Shown here: positions 7,178 through 15,670 of the stretch, in pieces | How the letters are laid out: each line of letters begins with the position of its first letter | How positions within the stretch are numbered: the first letter of the stretch is position 1 | Source of the DNA: a virus | Virus record (IMG/VR): IMGVR_UViG_3300030451_005683 | Location: 1 to 26,793 of that record | Reading direction: 5' to 3' (one strand) | Length of the DNA: 26,793 nucleotides | The notes under the pieces: model-generated | Databases searched by the model: none | The model's input: only the letters and a program-made list of their open reading frames with translations | Told to the model about the DNA's origin: nothing | Program-made: the position numbers and the translations under genes

Positions 7178-7799
7178 AAAAACTGATGAACTTATTCATC
7201 CAGTAAACATAAAAGAAAATCACTCCCAAGCATATCAGGATCTATTTGTCCTGACAATGTTGGGTAGTAAAAAGAATGGTAGGTATCTTGAGATAGGTGG
7301 CAATCATCCTAGTGCATTCAACAACACATATCTTCTTGAAAGTGAATTCAACTGGAAAGGAATATCAGTAGAGATAGACGAGCAATTTCAAAGTCAATGG
7401 ACATCTAGATCTAATGATTGTCATCTTGCAGATGCTACAACATTTGATTGGAAAGCAGCAATAAAAAAGAAGAGGTGGACAAAGAAAAGATTTGATTATG
7501 TTTCTATAGATTGTGAACCTCCTAATATTACACTCAAAGCATTAGAGAATCTACCATTAGATGAGTACAGATTTTCTGTGATTACATTTGAGTCAGATCT
7601 ATATGCACATGGGGTAGAGTGTAGAGATATACAAAGAAGAATATTGAATGATCTTGGTTATCAGATTGTAGCAAGAGATGTTGCAAACGGTGGCAATCCA
7701 TTTGAGGATTGGTGGGTAGACCCAGAAGTTGTAGATGAAATGACATGGGGACCATTTATATCACATCATGCTGAAGCGAGAACATTGTTCATCAAATGA
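7158..7799 (+). CDS. FkbM-like SAM-dependent methyltransferase
   Basis: I place the start at the ATG at 7158 (213 residues) rather than the upstream in-frame ATG at 7089, because the earlier start would lie 89 bases inside the epimerase gene and adds residues unlike the family. HSQAYQDLFVL and the SAM-binding GRYLEIGGNHP, then WKGISVEID and FDYVSIDCEPPN, are the usual FkbM-family landmarks. Such enzymes O-methylate sugars, among other substrates. In this setting, capping or decoration of a glycan residue is likely. It overlaps the next gene by 4 bases. The exact acceptor is unknown. Confidence 0.8.
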   Translation: MNTRYNEKTDELIHPVNIKENHSQAYQDLFVLTMLGSKKNGRYLEIGGNHPSAFNNTYLLESEFNWKGISVEIDEQFQSQWTSRSNDCHLADATTFDWKAAIKKKRWTKKRFDYVSIDCEPPNITLKALENLPLDEYRFSVITFESDLYAHGVECRDIQRRILNDLGYQIVARDVANGGNPFEDWWVDPEVVDEMTWGPFISHHAEARTLFIK

Positions 7800-8575
7800 T
7801 TGCAATTTCTCACTGGTACGGTAGACTAGGAAACAACATACAACAGTGTGCAGTCGGTACGATGGCAGCAGCACTGACACAATCAACATTTGAATCAATC
7901 GATCATGAGATTATCAGAAAACACAAGACATCGTTTGGACAGAATAGTCAGGAAGTACGATCAAAGTTCTTCTACTGGGAGGGTCCGTATAAGGAAGTCA
8001 ACATCGATGAAGAATTCATTTATGACAACATGCGTCACATTTGTAAGACGTATATTGAACCCCATATCCAAGCACCGAGAGTGGTACTTCCTGATGATTG
8101 GATTGTTATTCATATTAGGAGTGGAGATGTATTTGACAGGAGGGTATCTAACCCTAGCAACTATGTCCCTAATCCTCTTTATTTTTATATGCAATTGGTT
8201 GAACGATTTCAACAGGCGATTGTAGTAACAGAAGGAGATGATCACAACCCTATAATAAATGAACTTAGAAAGCATCCAAAGGTTACAATACAATCTAAAA
8301 GTGTGGCAGAAGATTTCGGTACGTTATTGTCAGCAAAACATCTTGCCAATTCTGGGGTTGGAACTTTCGGTATTGCTGCTGCTCTATGCAGTCATAATAT
8401 TGAAACCTTTCATTGTACTGATGTGAAAATGAGTGAGCATCTAAATTATGGGATGCTTCTTGGTAAAGATGTAGAGGTGCATTTGATGCCACTTGATGAC
8501 TACATAAACGTAGGAGAATGGACTAACAGTGACGAACAAAGAAAATTTATTCTTGAATACGATCCAATTTCCTAG
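7796..8575 (+). CDS. Fucosyltransferase-like glycosyltransferase
   Basis: A 259-residue protein with the two landmarks of the GT11/GT23/GT68 fold: YGRLGNNIQQ at 8-17 and IVIHIRSGDVF with HIRSGD at 106-111, which forms the nucleotide-sugar binding loop. A later TLLSAKHLANSGVGTFGIAAAL segment matches the C-terminal Rossmann part that holds the donor nucleotide. GDP-fucose is the usual donor in these families; GDP-L-galactose is conceivable here because of the GME gene. It is less canonical than the GT11 protein at 13175-13960. It overlaps the next gene by 47 bases, the longest overlap in the array. Confidence 0.75.
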   Translation: MIAISHWYGRLGNNIQQCAVGTMAAALTQSTFESIDHEIIRKHKTSFGQNSQEVRSKFFYWEGPYKEVNIDEEFIYDNMRHICKTYIEPHIQAPRVVLPDDWIVIHIRSGDVFDRRVSNPSNYVPNPLYFYMQLVERFQQAIVVTEGDDHNPIINELRKHPKVTIQSKSVAEDFGTLLSAKHLANSGVGTFGIAAALCSHNIETFHCTDVKMSEHLNYGMLLGKDVEVHLMPLDDYINVGEWTNSDEQRKFILEYDPIS

Positions 8576-9077
8576 GAAAATTGCTGACAAAATTGAACAT
8601 GCAGCAACGAATGGACCGTGGTGGTATCTTCCAGACTGTGCTCATCCAATAGGACATGAGTTACAGACTGATACGAATCCGTATTTTTCATGTACCTTGA
8701 TAAAAGATCGTATTCCCATTCATAATCTAGTAAGGCATTATGATATTGCATTTTTTAGTAAGTATATTAGAATGGAGAAGCATGTAATCTGTAGAGCACA
8801 TGTTACCATGCACTATCCAAACCCTAAAAAGTTTGGTGTGCCACACAACTTTCATATAGATCAACAGTTCCCACACATCGTGGCATTATATTATATCAAT
8901 GATGCTGATGGTGACACTATATTCTGTGACGAACACGATCATTCTAAGATTATACATAGAGAAACTCCTAAGAGAGGGAAGTGTGTAATCTTTGAAGGTC
9001 TGCATGCATATCATGCTAGTTCTTCACCGACTACAAACATTAGAATGACATTGAACATTAACTATGACCATCTTTGA
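8529..9077 (+). CDS. 2-oxoglutarate/Fe(II)-dependent oxygenase
   Basis: The GTG at 8529, with AGGAG 12 bases upstream, is the best visible start (182 residues); a TTG at 8553 is an alternative. The iron-binding facial triad is visible as His109-x-Asp111 in HNFHIDQQ and a distal His at 159 or 162 in GLHAYHAS, with Arg172 in the place of the 2OG-binding Arg. The double-stranded beta-helix core (HIVALYYIND, GDTIF, KRGKCVIF) matches prolyl-4-hydroxylase-like enzymes. Such genes are common in T4-like cyanophages, with substrates mostly unknown. Lying between two transferase genes, it could hydroxylate a sugar, lipid or protein. That is inference. Confidence 0.82.
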   Translation: MTNKENLFLNTIQFPRKIADKIEHAATNGPWWYLPDCAHPIGHELQTDTNPYFSCTLIKDRIPIHNLVRHYDIAFFSKYIRMEKHVICRAHVTMHYPNPKKFGVPHNFHIDQQFPHIVALYYINDADGDTIFCDEHDHSKIIHRETPKRGKCVIFEGLHAYHASSSPTTNIRMTLNINYDHL

Positions 9078-9903
9078 TACGTTCACTTTTTATAATGAAC
9101 TTGATTTATTGGAACTCAGACTTAATATACTGGGTGATGTTGTAGATTACTTTGTTATAAATGAAGCAACAATTACTTTTACTGGTAAAACTAAACCTTT
9201 ATATTACTTTGAAAATAAAGAACGTTTTAAAAAGTGGGAAGATAAAATAATACATCATGTCACACACGATGATAATAAAACATTAGAAAAATATTGGGAA
9301 GGTGTTCCTTATCATAGGAGCATGAAAGAGGAGAATATATACCAACTACCATTACACTATCAGAGAGCATGTTTCCATAAGGACTCTGCAATATATGCAT
9401 TGCTTGATAGGGCAGAGGATGATGACATCATACTAACAAGTGATGCTGATGAGATTGCAAATCCAGATGCTCTGCTTGCTATGGATGAGTGGTTCAAACC
9501 TGAGAATCATTATGTGTTGAGAGGTCCTGTATACTATTACTACCTCAATCTATTATGTGAAAAGGAATGGATGGGAACTAGAGTGTGCACAATGAAGACA
9601 CTCAAGACAATGAGTATAGATAAGTTGAGGCAATCACATCAAGACTCTTGGAAGATTGACAATGCATCATGGCATTGGAGTTTCTTTGGTGATGCTGACA
9701 CCGTACGTGCTAAGATGGATGCTTATGAACACCAAGAGAACAATTTACCTCAGTTCAGAGATACCATGGAACAACGTATCGAAGAAGGATCTGATCCATT
9801 TGGTAGAGATTATCTGTATAAACCAACTGTGGTACCTATCGATAGTACATACCCAGAGTATGTTAGAGCACATGAGAAAGAATTAGCGAGGTTTATCAAG
9901 TGA
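9064..9903 (+). CDS. GT17-family glycosyltransferase
   Basis: A 279-residue protein matching family GT17, the bisecting N-acetylglucosaminyltransferase-III fold: IFDTFTFYNELDLLELRL at 3-20, DYFVINEAT with FTGKTKPL, then DDIILTSDADEI with the Asp127-x-Asp129 metal and donor site, and WHWSFFGD near 200. Eukaryotic members transfer beta-1,4-GlcNAc to mannose; bacterial and phage members act on polysaccharides of unknown structure. It overlaps both neighbours and is of the usual size for a soluble bacterial member. No membrane segment is visible, so action at the cytoplasmic face is expected. Confidence 0.88.
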   Translation: MTIFDTFTFYNELDLLELRLNILGDVVDYFVINEATITFTGKTKPLYYFENKERFKKWEDKIIHHVTHDDNKTLEKYWEGVPYHRSMKEENIYQLPLHYQRACFHKDSAIYALLDRAEDDDIILTSDADEIANPDALLAMDEWFKPENHYVLRGPVYYYYLNLLCEKEWMGTRVCTMKTLKTMSIDKLRQSHQDSWKIDNASWHWSFFGDADTVRAKMDAYEHQENNLPQFRDTMEQRIEEGSDPFGRDYLYKPTVVPIDSTYPEYVRAHEKELARFIK

Positions 9904-10118
9904 AAATTGATACACAAGGAATGTCTTATGGAGATGGTAAAGGTGATGGAAGAACTTTGGAAGAACAACGTGCTGCTATTCCTCCATTCGATCCACCTAA
10001 GATACCTCTCATTACTGATATGTTGAAGAAGGAATTGAAAGAACTTATCAATGAGGTACTAGATGAGAGAGAACATGAGAAGAAACTCAATGGTCCATAT
10101 GATTTCCCAGAGTTATGA
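9900..10118 (+). CDS. Hypothetical protein, 72 aa
   Basis: A small gene starting at GTG 9900, whose start overlaps the GT17 stop by 4 bases (GTGA). The N-terminal third is rich in Gly and Asp (GMSYGDGKGDGR), followed by a Pro-rich linker (AAIPPFDPPKIP) and an amphipathic charged helix (LKKELKELINEVLDERE). No catalytic motif is visible. This disordered-plus-helix arrangement suggests an adaptor or oligomerisation peptide rather than an enzyme. Coupling to transferase genes on both sides suggests it helps one of them. I do not recognise it. Confidence 0.65.
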   Translation: MKIDTQGMSYGDGKGDGRTLEEQRAAIPPFDPPKIPLITDMLKKELKELINEVLDEREHEKKLNGPYDFPEL

Positions 10119-11041
10119 ATCTAATTGAAGGTGTAGCAGTATCTAATCACTGTGACTACTCATTTGGTGACCAGTCAGGTTGTATAGGAAACGTTGCCGG
10201 TGCCTACATGAAACAGGCAGACTCATGTAATACTGAGTTTGAAAAACTTGTGAAGGGCGGTAAACCATTCATGACACTTTTCATAGATAATATACGACTT
10301 TATAATAGACCACTCAAGGCAGACACTGAGAGTGACCAAAAATGGATAGATGGTTTGATGGAGACTAATGATCTTCTGAAGACTTGTGGCAACTATCCTG
10401 ACACGAAATTTTGTATATTTACAAACTTAGAAGACACTCCTATTACAGAAGACGTTCATGATAAAATTCCTGAGAACGTTGTTGCAATCTATGGAACAAA
10501 TGCTGTCGGGTTTGGTGGCAAGGTTCACCCATTCCCATATGGTGTACAGAGAATCATACATCCCAGTGACAATCGAATCGGAATACTCAAGAAGTACTTA
10601 CATCAGAAGAAAGTAAAACCTAAGAAGTTACTTTACATCAATCACTCAGAGCATACCAACCTCAGTGAGAGAGGAAATGTAAGACAACAATTTTCTGCTA
10701 TGCATTATGCTACAGTAGGTGAGAGAGTACATTATGATCTCTACTGTCAGCAGATACTGGATCATAAATTTATGATATGTCCACAAGGAAATGGTGTTGA
10801 TTGCCATAGGAACTGGGAGGTGTTATACTTAGGAAGAGTCCCCATAATGAAGAGGTCTGAATATCTCCAAGAGTTATATAAAGACTATCCTATCTTATGG
10901 GTCAATGATTTTTTAGAATGCACAAAAACTGTGTTGTCTGATAACAATCATCTGTTTGAAAAAGCACAAAAAATTGACAACAACTTACTTGATCTTTATA
11001 CTGTATTCAACCGTGCTGTAAAGAATGCTAAAAATTCCTGA
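10115..11041 (+). CDS. Exostosin-like glycosyltransferase
   Basis: A 308-residue protein whose clearest landmark is MICPQGNGVDCHRNWE followed by VLYLGRVPIM at 220-245. This matches the C-terminal donor-binding segment of exostosin/GT47-like and related LPS transferases. The N-terminal half has GDQSGCIGN and FMTLFIDNIRLYN, without a clear known motif. LLYINHSEHTNLSERGNVRQQF around 172-193 matches the hinge region where such proteins begin their second Rossmann domain. Donor and linkage are unknown. It overlaps the next gene by 17 bases. Confidence 0.75.
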   Translation: MNLIEGVAVSNHCDYSFGDQSGCIGNVAGAYMKQADSCNTEFEKLVKGGKPFMTLFIDNIRLYNRPLKADTESDQKWIDGLMETNDLLKTCGNYPDTKFCIFTNLEDTPITEDVHDKIPENVVAIYGTNAVGFGGKVHPFPYGVQRIIHPSDNRIGILKKYLHQKKVKPKKLLYINHSEHTNLSERGNVRQQFSAMHYATVGERVHYDLYCQQILDHKFMICPQGNGVDCHRNWEVLYLGRVPIMKRSEYLQELYKDYPILWVNDFLECTKTVLSDNNHLFEKAQKIDNNLLDLYTVFNRAVKNAKNS

Positions 11042-11693
11042 AGTTACATTGGTCATGCTCGCTGACCTTGACATTGAAGATGCTGTTTATGCAGTAAACA
11101 AATCATGTGAAGGTATTCACTGGGGTGCTGCTAAGTTTCTTAGTAGTAAGGGAAGACCTAAAGGTTTGAATCCCAATGTAGATTATGAGGAAGTATATCC
11201 AATTCAATCAATCAATGACTTTAATTTTTATTGTATTTACAATCTTACTAATCACGTCAGGACCTCGCATTGCCTTCTCATACATCCGGACGGCTACGTT
11301 ATTCGTCCTCACCTTTGGGATCCTAAGTTTCTTGATTACGACTATATCGGGGCACCGTGGAGAGATGATCCAAATGCCTACCTCGACCCGTGGGGAAAGA
11401 ATCATCGTGTCGGGAATGGAGGATTTTCCTTACGCTCCAAAAAATTACTCGATGTCCCCGCTAAAGTCACCGTCCCTTGGGAAGTAAATGTAGGAAACTT
11501 TTACAAACATATGGATGCCGGACTATATAATGAGGACGGGAACATATGCTGCCACAATAGACACATCTTCGAGGGACAGGGATGTGTGTATGCTCCCGTC
11601 GCGGTGGCGAGTAAATTCTCTAGAGAAGAAACTCTACCTGACAGTGAACAAGAAACTTTTGGTTTCCATTATCATTTTCAAGAAATACGATGA
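11025..11693 (+). CDS. DUF5672-like putative glycosyltransferase
   Basis: A 222-residue protein resembling the DUF5672 family: PEVTLVMLADLD at the start, HCLLIHPDGYV near 102-112, then LDYDYIGAPWRDD, and VGNGGFSLRSKKL, ending with a Cys/His-rich segment (ICCHNRH). Members occur in glycan clusters and are thought to be GT-A-like transferases; the IHPDG and NGGFSLR segments parallel the DxD and acceptor loops. The function is not proven for the family as far as I know. The part from about 11250 to 11620 has clearly higher G+C and more CG dinucleotides than the surrounding DNA. Confidence 0.75.
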   Translation: MLKIPEVTLVMLADLDIEDAVYAVNKSCEGIHWGAAKFLSSKGRPKGLNPNVDYEEVYPIQSINDFNFYCIYNLTNHVRTSHCLLIHPDGYVIRPHLWDPKFLDYDYIGAPWRDDPNAYLDPWGKNHRVGNGGFSLRSKKLLDVPAKVTVPWEVNVGNFYKHMDAGLYNEDGNICCHNRHIFEGQGCVYAPVAVASKFSREETLPDSEQETFGFHYHFQEIR

Positions 11694-12502
11694 AAGCAAC
11701 AATCAACCAACTGTGGTGGAACCCATGGGGTGAGGAAGGTTTAGATGTAGGTAACAGAAGAGTAAGTATATCAATAGACAATCTAACATTTGATAAGAAA
11801 GCAGACTATAGGATTTTATTTTTAGCAGAACCATATGCAGTAGCACCATCTGTGAACGAGGGTGCTCTTAGAAATTCACATAACTTCAATCGAATCTATA
11901 CATTTACACAATCAATACTAGAGAAATACCCACAGGCAGAGTTGTTCGAGTGGGGTTCTTCATGGTTGGACTTCAATGATCTCAATATAAAAAAGAAACC
12001 ACACATCACATTTGTTACCAGTTCTAAGTTGCAGACCACTGGACATAAGACTAGAAATCTTATCATGGATATGTTAGATGACATAGAAGATGTGAATGGT
12101 ATGGAAGTCTATGCACACAAGTCACCACCTTTCCATCAAAGAAGAAATGATTTCTTTGAGAATGCACTGTATCATATTACAGTAGAGAACTCAAGACAAA
12201 AGAATTATTTTACAGAAAAGATTATAGATTGTTTTGCTAGTAGAACCATACCAATTTACTGGGGTTGTCCTAATCTCAACAAGTGGTTTGATATGGATGG
12301 TGTAATTACATTCAATGATGTCAGCGAACTCAAGAAAATATTTGACAAACTAACTGAAGACTTCTACTATAGTAAGAAGGAAGTTATTGAAAAGAACTAT
12401 GAGATTGCCAAGCAATTTTATGGTGAGAATGATGTAGTTCCTCGATTGACCAAAACCATTATCGCTGATGTTGAGGAAAACGCTATAGTATATGAGAGTT
12501 AG
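11690..12502 (+). CDS. GT10-family (alpha-1,3-fucosyltransferase-like) protein
   Basis: A 270-residue protein with the characteristic GT10 donor-binding block at about 166-192: VENSRQKNYFTEKIID, then CFASRTIPIYWG. The N-terminal half, with FLAEPYAVAP and RIYTFTQSILEKYP, corresponds to the acceptor domain. GT10 enzymes use GDP-fucose and act in the cytoplasm in bacteria. No GDP-fucose synthesis gene is visible in this window, while GME could provide GDP-L-galactose, which differs from GDP-L-fucose only by the 6-hydroxyl. Use of that donor is a hypothesis. It overlaps the next gene by 11 bases. Confidence 0.87.
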   Translation: MKATINQLWWNPWGEEGLDVGNRRVSISIDNLTFDKKADYRILFLAEPYAVAPSVNEGALRNSHNFNRIYTFTQSILEKYPQAELFEWGSSWLDFNDLNIKKKPHITFVTSSKLQTTGHKTRNLIMDMLDDIEDVNGMEVYAHKSPPFHQRRNDFFENALYHITVENSRQKNYFTEKIIDCFASRTIPIYWGCPNLNKWFDMDGVITFNDVSELKKIFDKLTEDFYYSKKEVIEKNYEIAKQFYGENDVVPRLTKTIIADVEENAIVYES

Positions 12503-13178
12503 TTTTTGTATTCCAACTCATGATGGTAATGCAAGATGTCAAAATTATTTGTTTGATATTTTTCATGCTCTCTCACAACAAATCAATAAAGATTTCAACG
12601 TCTGGATATCAGACCATAGCAAATCTGACAAAGTTCTACAAGCATGCCAAGAGTATGCCGATCTATTTGAAATAAACTATGTTAGAAATCCGAATAATCT
12701 TGGGAACATTTCTGCTAACACTAATCACTCTCTTCGTAACGCAGATGGTGAGATACTAAAAGTTTTATTTTCAGATGATTTTATTCTGACAAATAATCTT
12801 GTAGTAGAACTTGACAAAGCATTCACCGGTGATGTCAAGTGGGCAGTCACAGGATATGCTCATACAATTGACGATGGTCAGACACATTACAATCCAAAGG
12901 TTCCCTTTTATAATGATAGATTATTAGAGGGTGTGAACACTTTGAGTTCACCTTCTATACTTGCATTGAAGAGAGGAATCGACATGTATTTTGATGAAGA
13001 TTTGACCATGTTGATGGACTGTGATATGTATTACAGACTCTATAAATATCATGGAGACCCAGTGATACTAAAGGATTATCACATCTCAAACAGAGAACAT
13101 AAGACTCAAACTCAGAGAACTTATGAACACCTCCTACCAAAGGAGATTGAATATTTGAAACAGAAACATTCATCATGA
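12492..13178 (+). CDS. GT2-like (GT-A fold) glycosyltransferase
   Basis: A 228-residue protein beginning MRVSFCIPTHDGN, the usual first strand of GT2, followed by FNVWISDHSKSD (the nucleotide-binding Asp), VRNPNNLGNISANTNHSL, and LKVLFSDDFIL, where the Asp-Asp pair stands for the metal-binding DxD. TMLMDCDMYYRLYKYHGD near the C-terminus matches the acceptor and catalytic-base region. It is short but complete for a single GT-A domain. The sugar and linkage cannot be read from the sequence. No membrane helix is visible. It overlaps the GT10 gene by 11 bases and the GT11 gene by 4. Confidence 0.85.
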   Translation: MRVSFCIPTHDGNARCQNYLFDIFHALSQQINKDFNVWISDHSKSDKVLQACQEYADLFEINYVRNPNNLGNISANTNHSLRNADGEILKVLFSDDFILTNNLVVELDKAFTGDVKWAVTGYAHTIDDGQTHYNPKVPFYNDRLLEGVNTLSSPSILALKRGIDMYFDEDLTMLMDCDMYYRLYKYHGDPVILKDYHISNREHKTQTQRTYEHLLPKEIEYLKQKHSS

Positions 13179-13960
13179 CTATAGGATTCAACCATCTAGG
13201 CAGACATGGCAGACTTGGAAATCAGATGTTCCAATATGCAGGACTACGAGGTATCGCAGCACATAAAGGATATGACTTTGCTATTCCTCCTAGTGACTTC
13301 ACTGATGAGTGGACAGACCATCAATTATTTGAAGCATTCAAACTTGTAGGTCTTACAAAGATAGAACAAGTTCCCGGACCATATGTGCAAGAAGCACATT
13401 TCCATTTCGATCAAAACCTATTTGATAATATGCCTGATGGACACAATGTCTATGCATATTTACAGAGCACAAAATATTTTGAGCATATAGAGGAAGATAT
13501 AAGAGAAGATTTTGAATTCAAAAATGATATACATTTACCATGTAAAGAGATGATGGATACTCTAGAGAATCCCATCGCATTGCATGTTCGTAGAGGTGAC
13601 TATATACAGAACTGTGATAATCATCCACCTTGCCCCAAAGAATATTATGACGCTGCACTGTCAAAGTTTGATAACAATCGTACAGTGGTTGTTTTTTCTG
13701 ATGATCCTAAATGGTGTAGTACTGAGTTCCCTGATGACAGGTTCCTTGTCTCAGAAGGTGGTGACAATCTTGCAGACTTGTGCATGATGACTATGTGTTC
13801 TGACTTTATCATTGCAAATTCATCATTCTCTTGGTGGGGATCTTACCTATCACGTAATCCTGATAAGAGAATCATTGCACCTAAGAAGTGGTTTGGTATA
13901 GGTTATACTAAGAACCACAATACATCTGATCTATACTGTGATAACTGGGAGGTATTATGA
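13175..13960 (+). CDS. GT11-family (alpha-1,2-fucosyltransferase-like) protein
   Basis: A 261-residue protein with the GT11 signatures in order: GRLGNQMFQYAGLRG at 12-26, IALHVRRGDYIQ with HVRRGDY at 137-143, VVVFSDDPKW, and NSSFSWWGSYL near 221. Bacterial GT11 enzymes transfer L-fucose from GDP-fucose in alpha-1,2 linkage to galactose in surface polysaccharides. As for the GT10 protein, a GDP-L-galactose donor is imaginable given the GME gene. This is the most canonical of the three fucosyltransferase-type genes of the island, and its length (261) is a little below the usual 280-300. Confidence 0.9.
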   Translation: MTIGFNHLGRHGRLGNQMFQYAGLRGIAAHKGYDFAIPPSDFTDEWTDHQLFEAFKLVGLTKIEQVPGPYVQEAHFHFDQNLFDNMPDGHNVYAYLQSTKYFEHIEEDIREDFEFKNDIHLPCKEMMDTLENPIALHVRRGDYIQNCDNHPPCPKEYYDAALSKFDNNRTVVVFSDDPKWCSTEFPDDRFLVSEGGDNLADLCMMTMCSDFIIANSSFSWWGSYLSRNPDKRIIAPKKWFGIGYTKNHNTSDLYCDNWEVL

Positions 13961-14892
13961 CTCAACAACCTGAATGGGAAGCACCTCAAATAGGTAATGA
14001 TCTAAAGATGAATGAGGACTTTAGTAAGATTGATTTACCTGTCTGCACATACCTAATTCCATTGAGGATTGAAAGTGCTGATAGGATGAGAAATATAATA
14101 ACTTCTGTTTGTTATTTGCTAAAGAATATTGATGCACCGATTATAATTAAGGAGTTTGATAAAGAATCCATATATGAAAGTGCTGTATTGCCACAGTTGA
14201 AGATAGCATGTAGTGAAGAAGAGTTGTCAAAGATAACTCATGTATTTGAACAAACTGATGAGTTTATATTTCATAGAACAAGACTAATAAATGACATGGT
14301 GATGATGGCAGAGACACCCTTTGTCTGTAATCATGATTCTGATATTATTTTACCTGCACAAACTCACTTTTTTGCAAATACATTCTTGAAGAATGGATAT
14401 CTAGCACCCGATGCACCAGAGGGAACTGAACCACAAGAAGTAGAGTGTGTGTATCCTTATGGGTATGGTGATTTTCAATTACGAGTCTTTGCTGATGATC
14501 AGATAGTCAGTAACTTTATAAATTCTAATTTTAATTTTCATGCTTTTGATGGTAAGTTGAAACAGCATGATGCTAAGTTTGGTTTCGCTCAGTTTTTTGA
14601 TAGAGAAGAATACATTAGACTAGGTATGGAGAATGAAAAGTTTATATCATATGGGTATGAAGATGATGAAAGATTCCATAGATTCAATACTTGTTCTAAA
14701 GTTATAAGAATCAATGATTACATATACCACCTTGAGCATTCAAGAACACAAAATTCATGGTTCACAAACCCACATATAGAGGACAATCGAAAAGAGTGGG
14801 AGAAGTTGAAGTTCTATGGTAAGAAAGCATTGACAAAATATTATGAAAACATTGATTATATGAAGGTGAGACGTGGACAAGAACAAAAGTAA
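13957..14892 (+). CDS. GT-A glycosyltransferase, galactosyltransferase-type C-terminus
   Basis: A 311-residue protein. After a disordered N-terminus (MTQQPEWEAPQIGND), CTYLIPLRIESADRMRNI resembles the first strand of GT2-type transferases. FVCNHDSDIILP gives a DxD site at Asp127-Asp129. Further on, SYGYEDDERFHRF matches the GWGxEDxE-type motif found in chondroitin-polymerase and beta-1,4-galactosyltransferase C-terminal domains, where the acidic residue is the catalytic base. A FFDREEYIRLG motif before it also fits this group. The donor is unknown. The last 20 bases overlap the GTG start of the next gene. Confidence 0.8.
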   Translation: MTQQPEWEAPQIGNDLKMNEDFSKIDLPVCTYLIPLRIESADRMRNIITSVCYLLKNIDAPIIIKEFDKESIYESAVLPQLKIACSEEELSKITHVFEQTDEFIFHRTRLINDMVMMAETPFVCNHDSDIILPAQTHFFANTFLKNGYLAPDAPEGTEPQEVECVYPYGYGDFQLRVFADDQIVSNFINSNFNFHAFDGKLKQHDAKFGFAQFFDREEYIRLGMENEKFISYGYEDDERFHRFNTCSKVIRINDYIYHLEHSRTQNSWFTNPHIEDNRKEWEKLKFYGKKALTKYYENIDYMKVRRGQEQK

Positions 14893-15670
14893 ATCAAAGT
14901 TAGATGGTTTCCCACCAGTCTTATGGTTGAACCTTGATCGCTATGTTGATAGGCAGGCATATATGGTTGAACATCTTGAGTATTGGGGTATCAAAGATCA
15001 CACTCGTATAGTAGGTATAGATGGTAAAGAAGATGATCCATCTTCATATCTAAAAGGAAGAGTTCCTGACAATATGAATTCTGGTGAGATAGGATGTGTC
15101 CTTACTCACTTGAGTGCACTCAATTATTTTGTAAATGAAACCACACATGATGAAGTGATCATCATGGAGGATGACATTGATTTGTCACCGGTCAAACACT
15201 GGACATTTACATGGAGAGAAATAAGGAAAAACCTACCAATCAATACTGATACATGTCAATTTACAATTATAAATCCTAATGGTATACATCTAAAGTTACA
15301 TCATAGATTTGTCAATGATTTCTCTGCTGCATGTTATCTTATAACTAGACATCATGCTGAGAAAGTGCTAAGATGTCATCAAAGAGGTGATCTATGGAAG
15401 ATAGATCAGAACATCAGACCTAGAGCAGTGTCTGAAGATTTGATTTTAGATAGTGGTAAGGGTTATGCTCTTCCAATACTAAACTATAGACTTGATATGG
15501 GTTCTGCAATACATGAAGAACACATTGACATCTTTCACAAAGATAGTAAGAAAGGATTAGAAGAATTTTGGTCATCAAGTGGTCAAGATATTCAACTCCA
15601 ACAACTTATGGAATTAGATGAATACGTTGGTCGTATTCCACCTTCTGTTTACCAACAACAACAATCATAA
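14873..15670 (+). CDS. GT25-family LPS glycosyltransferase
   Basis: A 265-residue protein starting with GTG at 14873. The N-terminus after a basic leader reads LWLNLDRYVDRQ, the family's usual first strand. NSGEIGCVLTHLSAL at 69-83 is the classic GT25 motif, and VIIMEDDIDL, with Glu99-Asp100-Asp101, is the metal-binding site. Bacterial GT25 proteins such as LgtB/LpsA add galactose or glucose to LPS core. CQFTIINPNG and ACYLITRHHAEKVL correspond to later parts of the fold. The C-terminus ends in a Gln run (YQQQQS) followed directly by another Gln/Pro-rich N-terminus in the next gene. Confidence 0.88.
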   Translation: MDKNKSKSKLDGFPPVLWLNLDRYVDRQAYMVEHLEYWGIKDHTRIVGIDGKEDDPSSYLKGRVPDNMNSGEIGCVLTHLSALNYFVNETTHDEVIIMEDDIDLSPVKHWTFTWREIRKNLPINTDTCQFTIINPNGIHLKLHHRFVNDFSAACYLITRHHAEKVLRCHQRGDLWKIDQNIRPRAVSEDLILDSGKGYALPILNYRLDMGSAIHEEHIDIFHKDSKKGLEEFWSSSGQDIQLQQLMELDEYVGRIPPSVYQQQQS

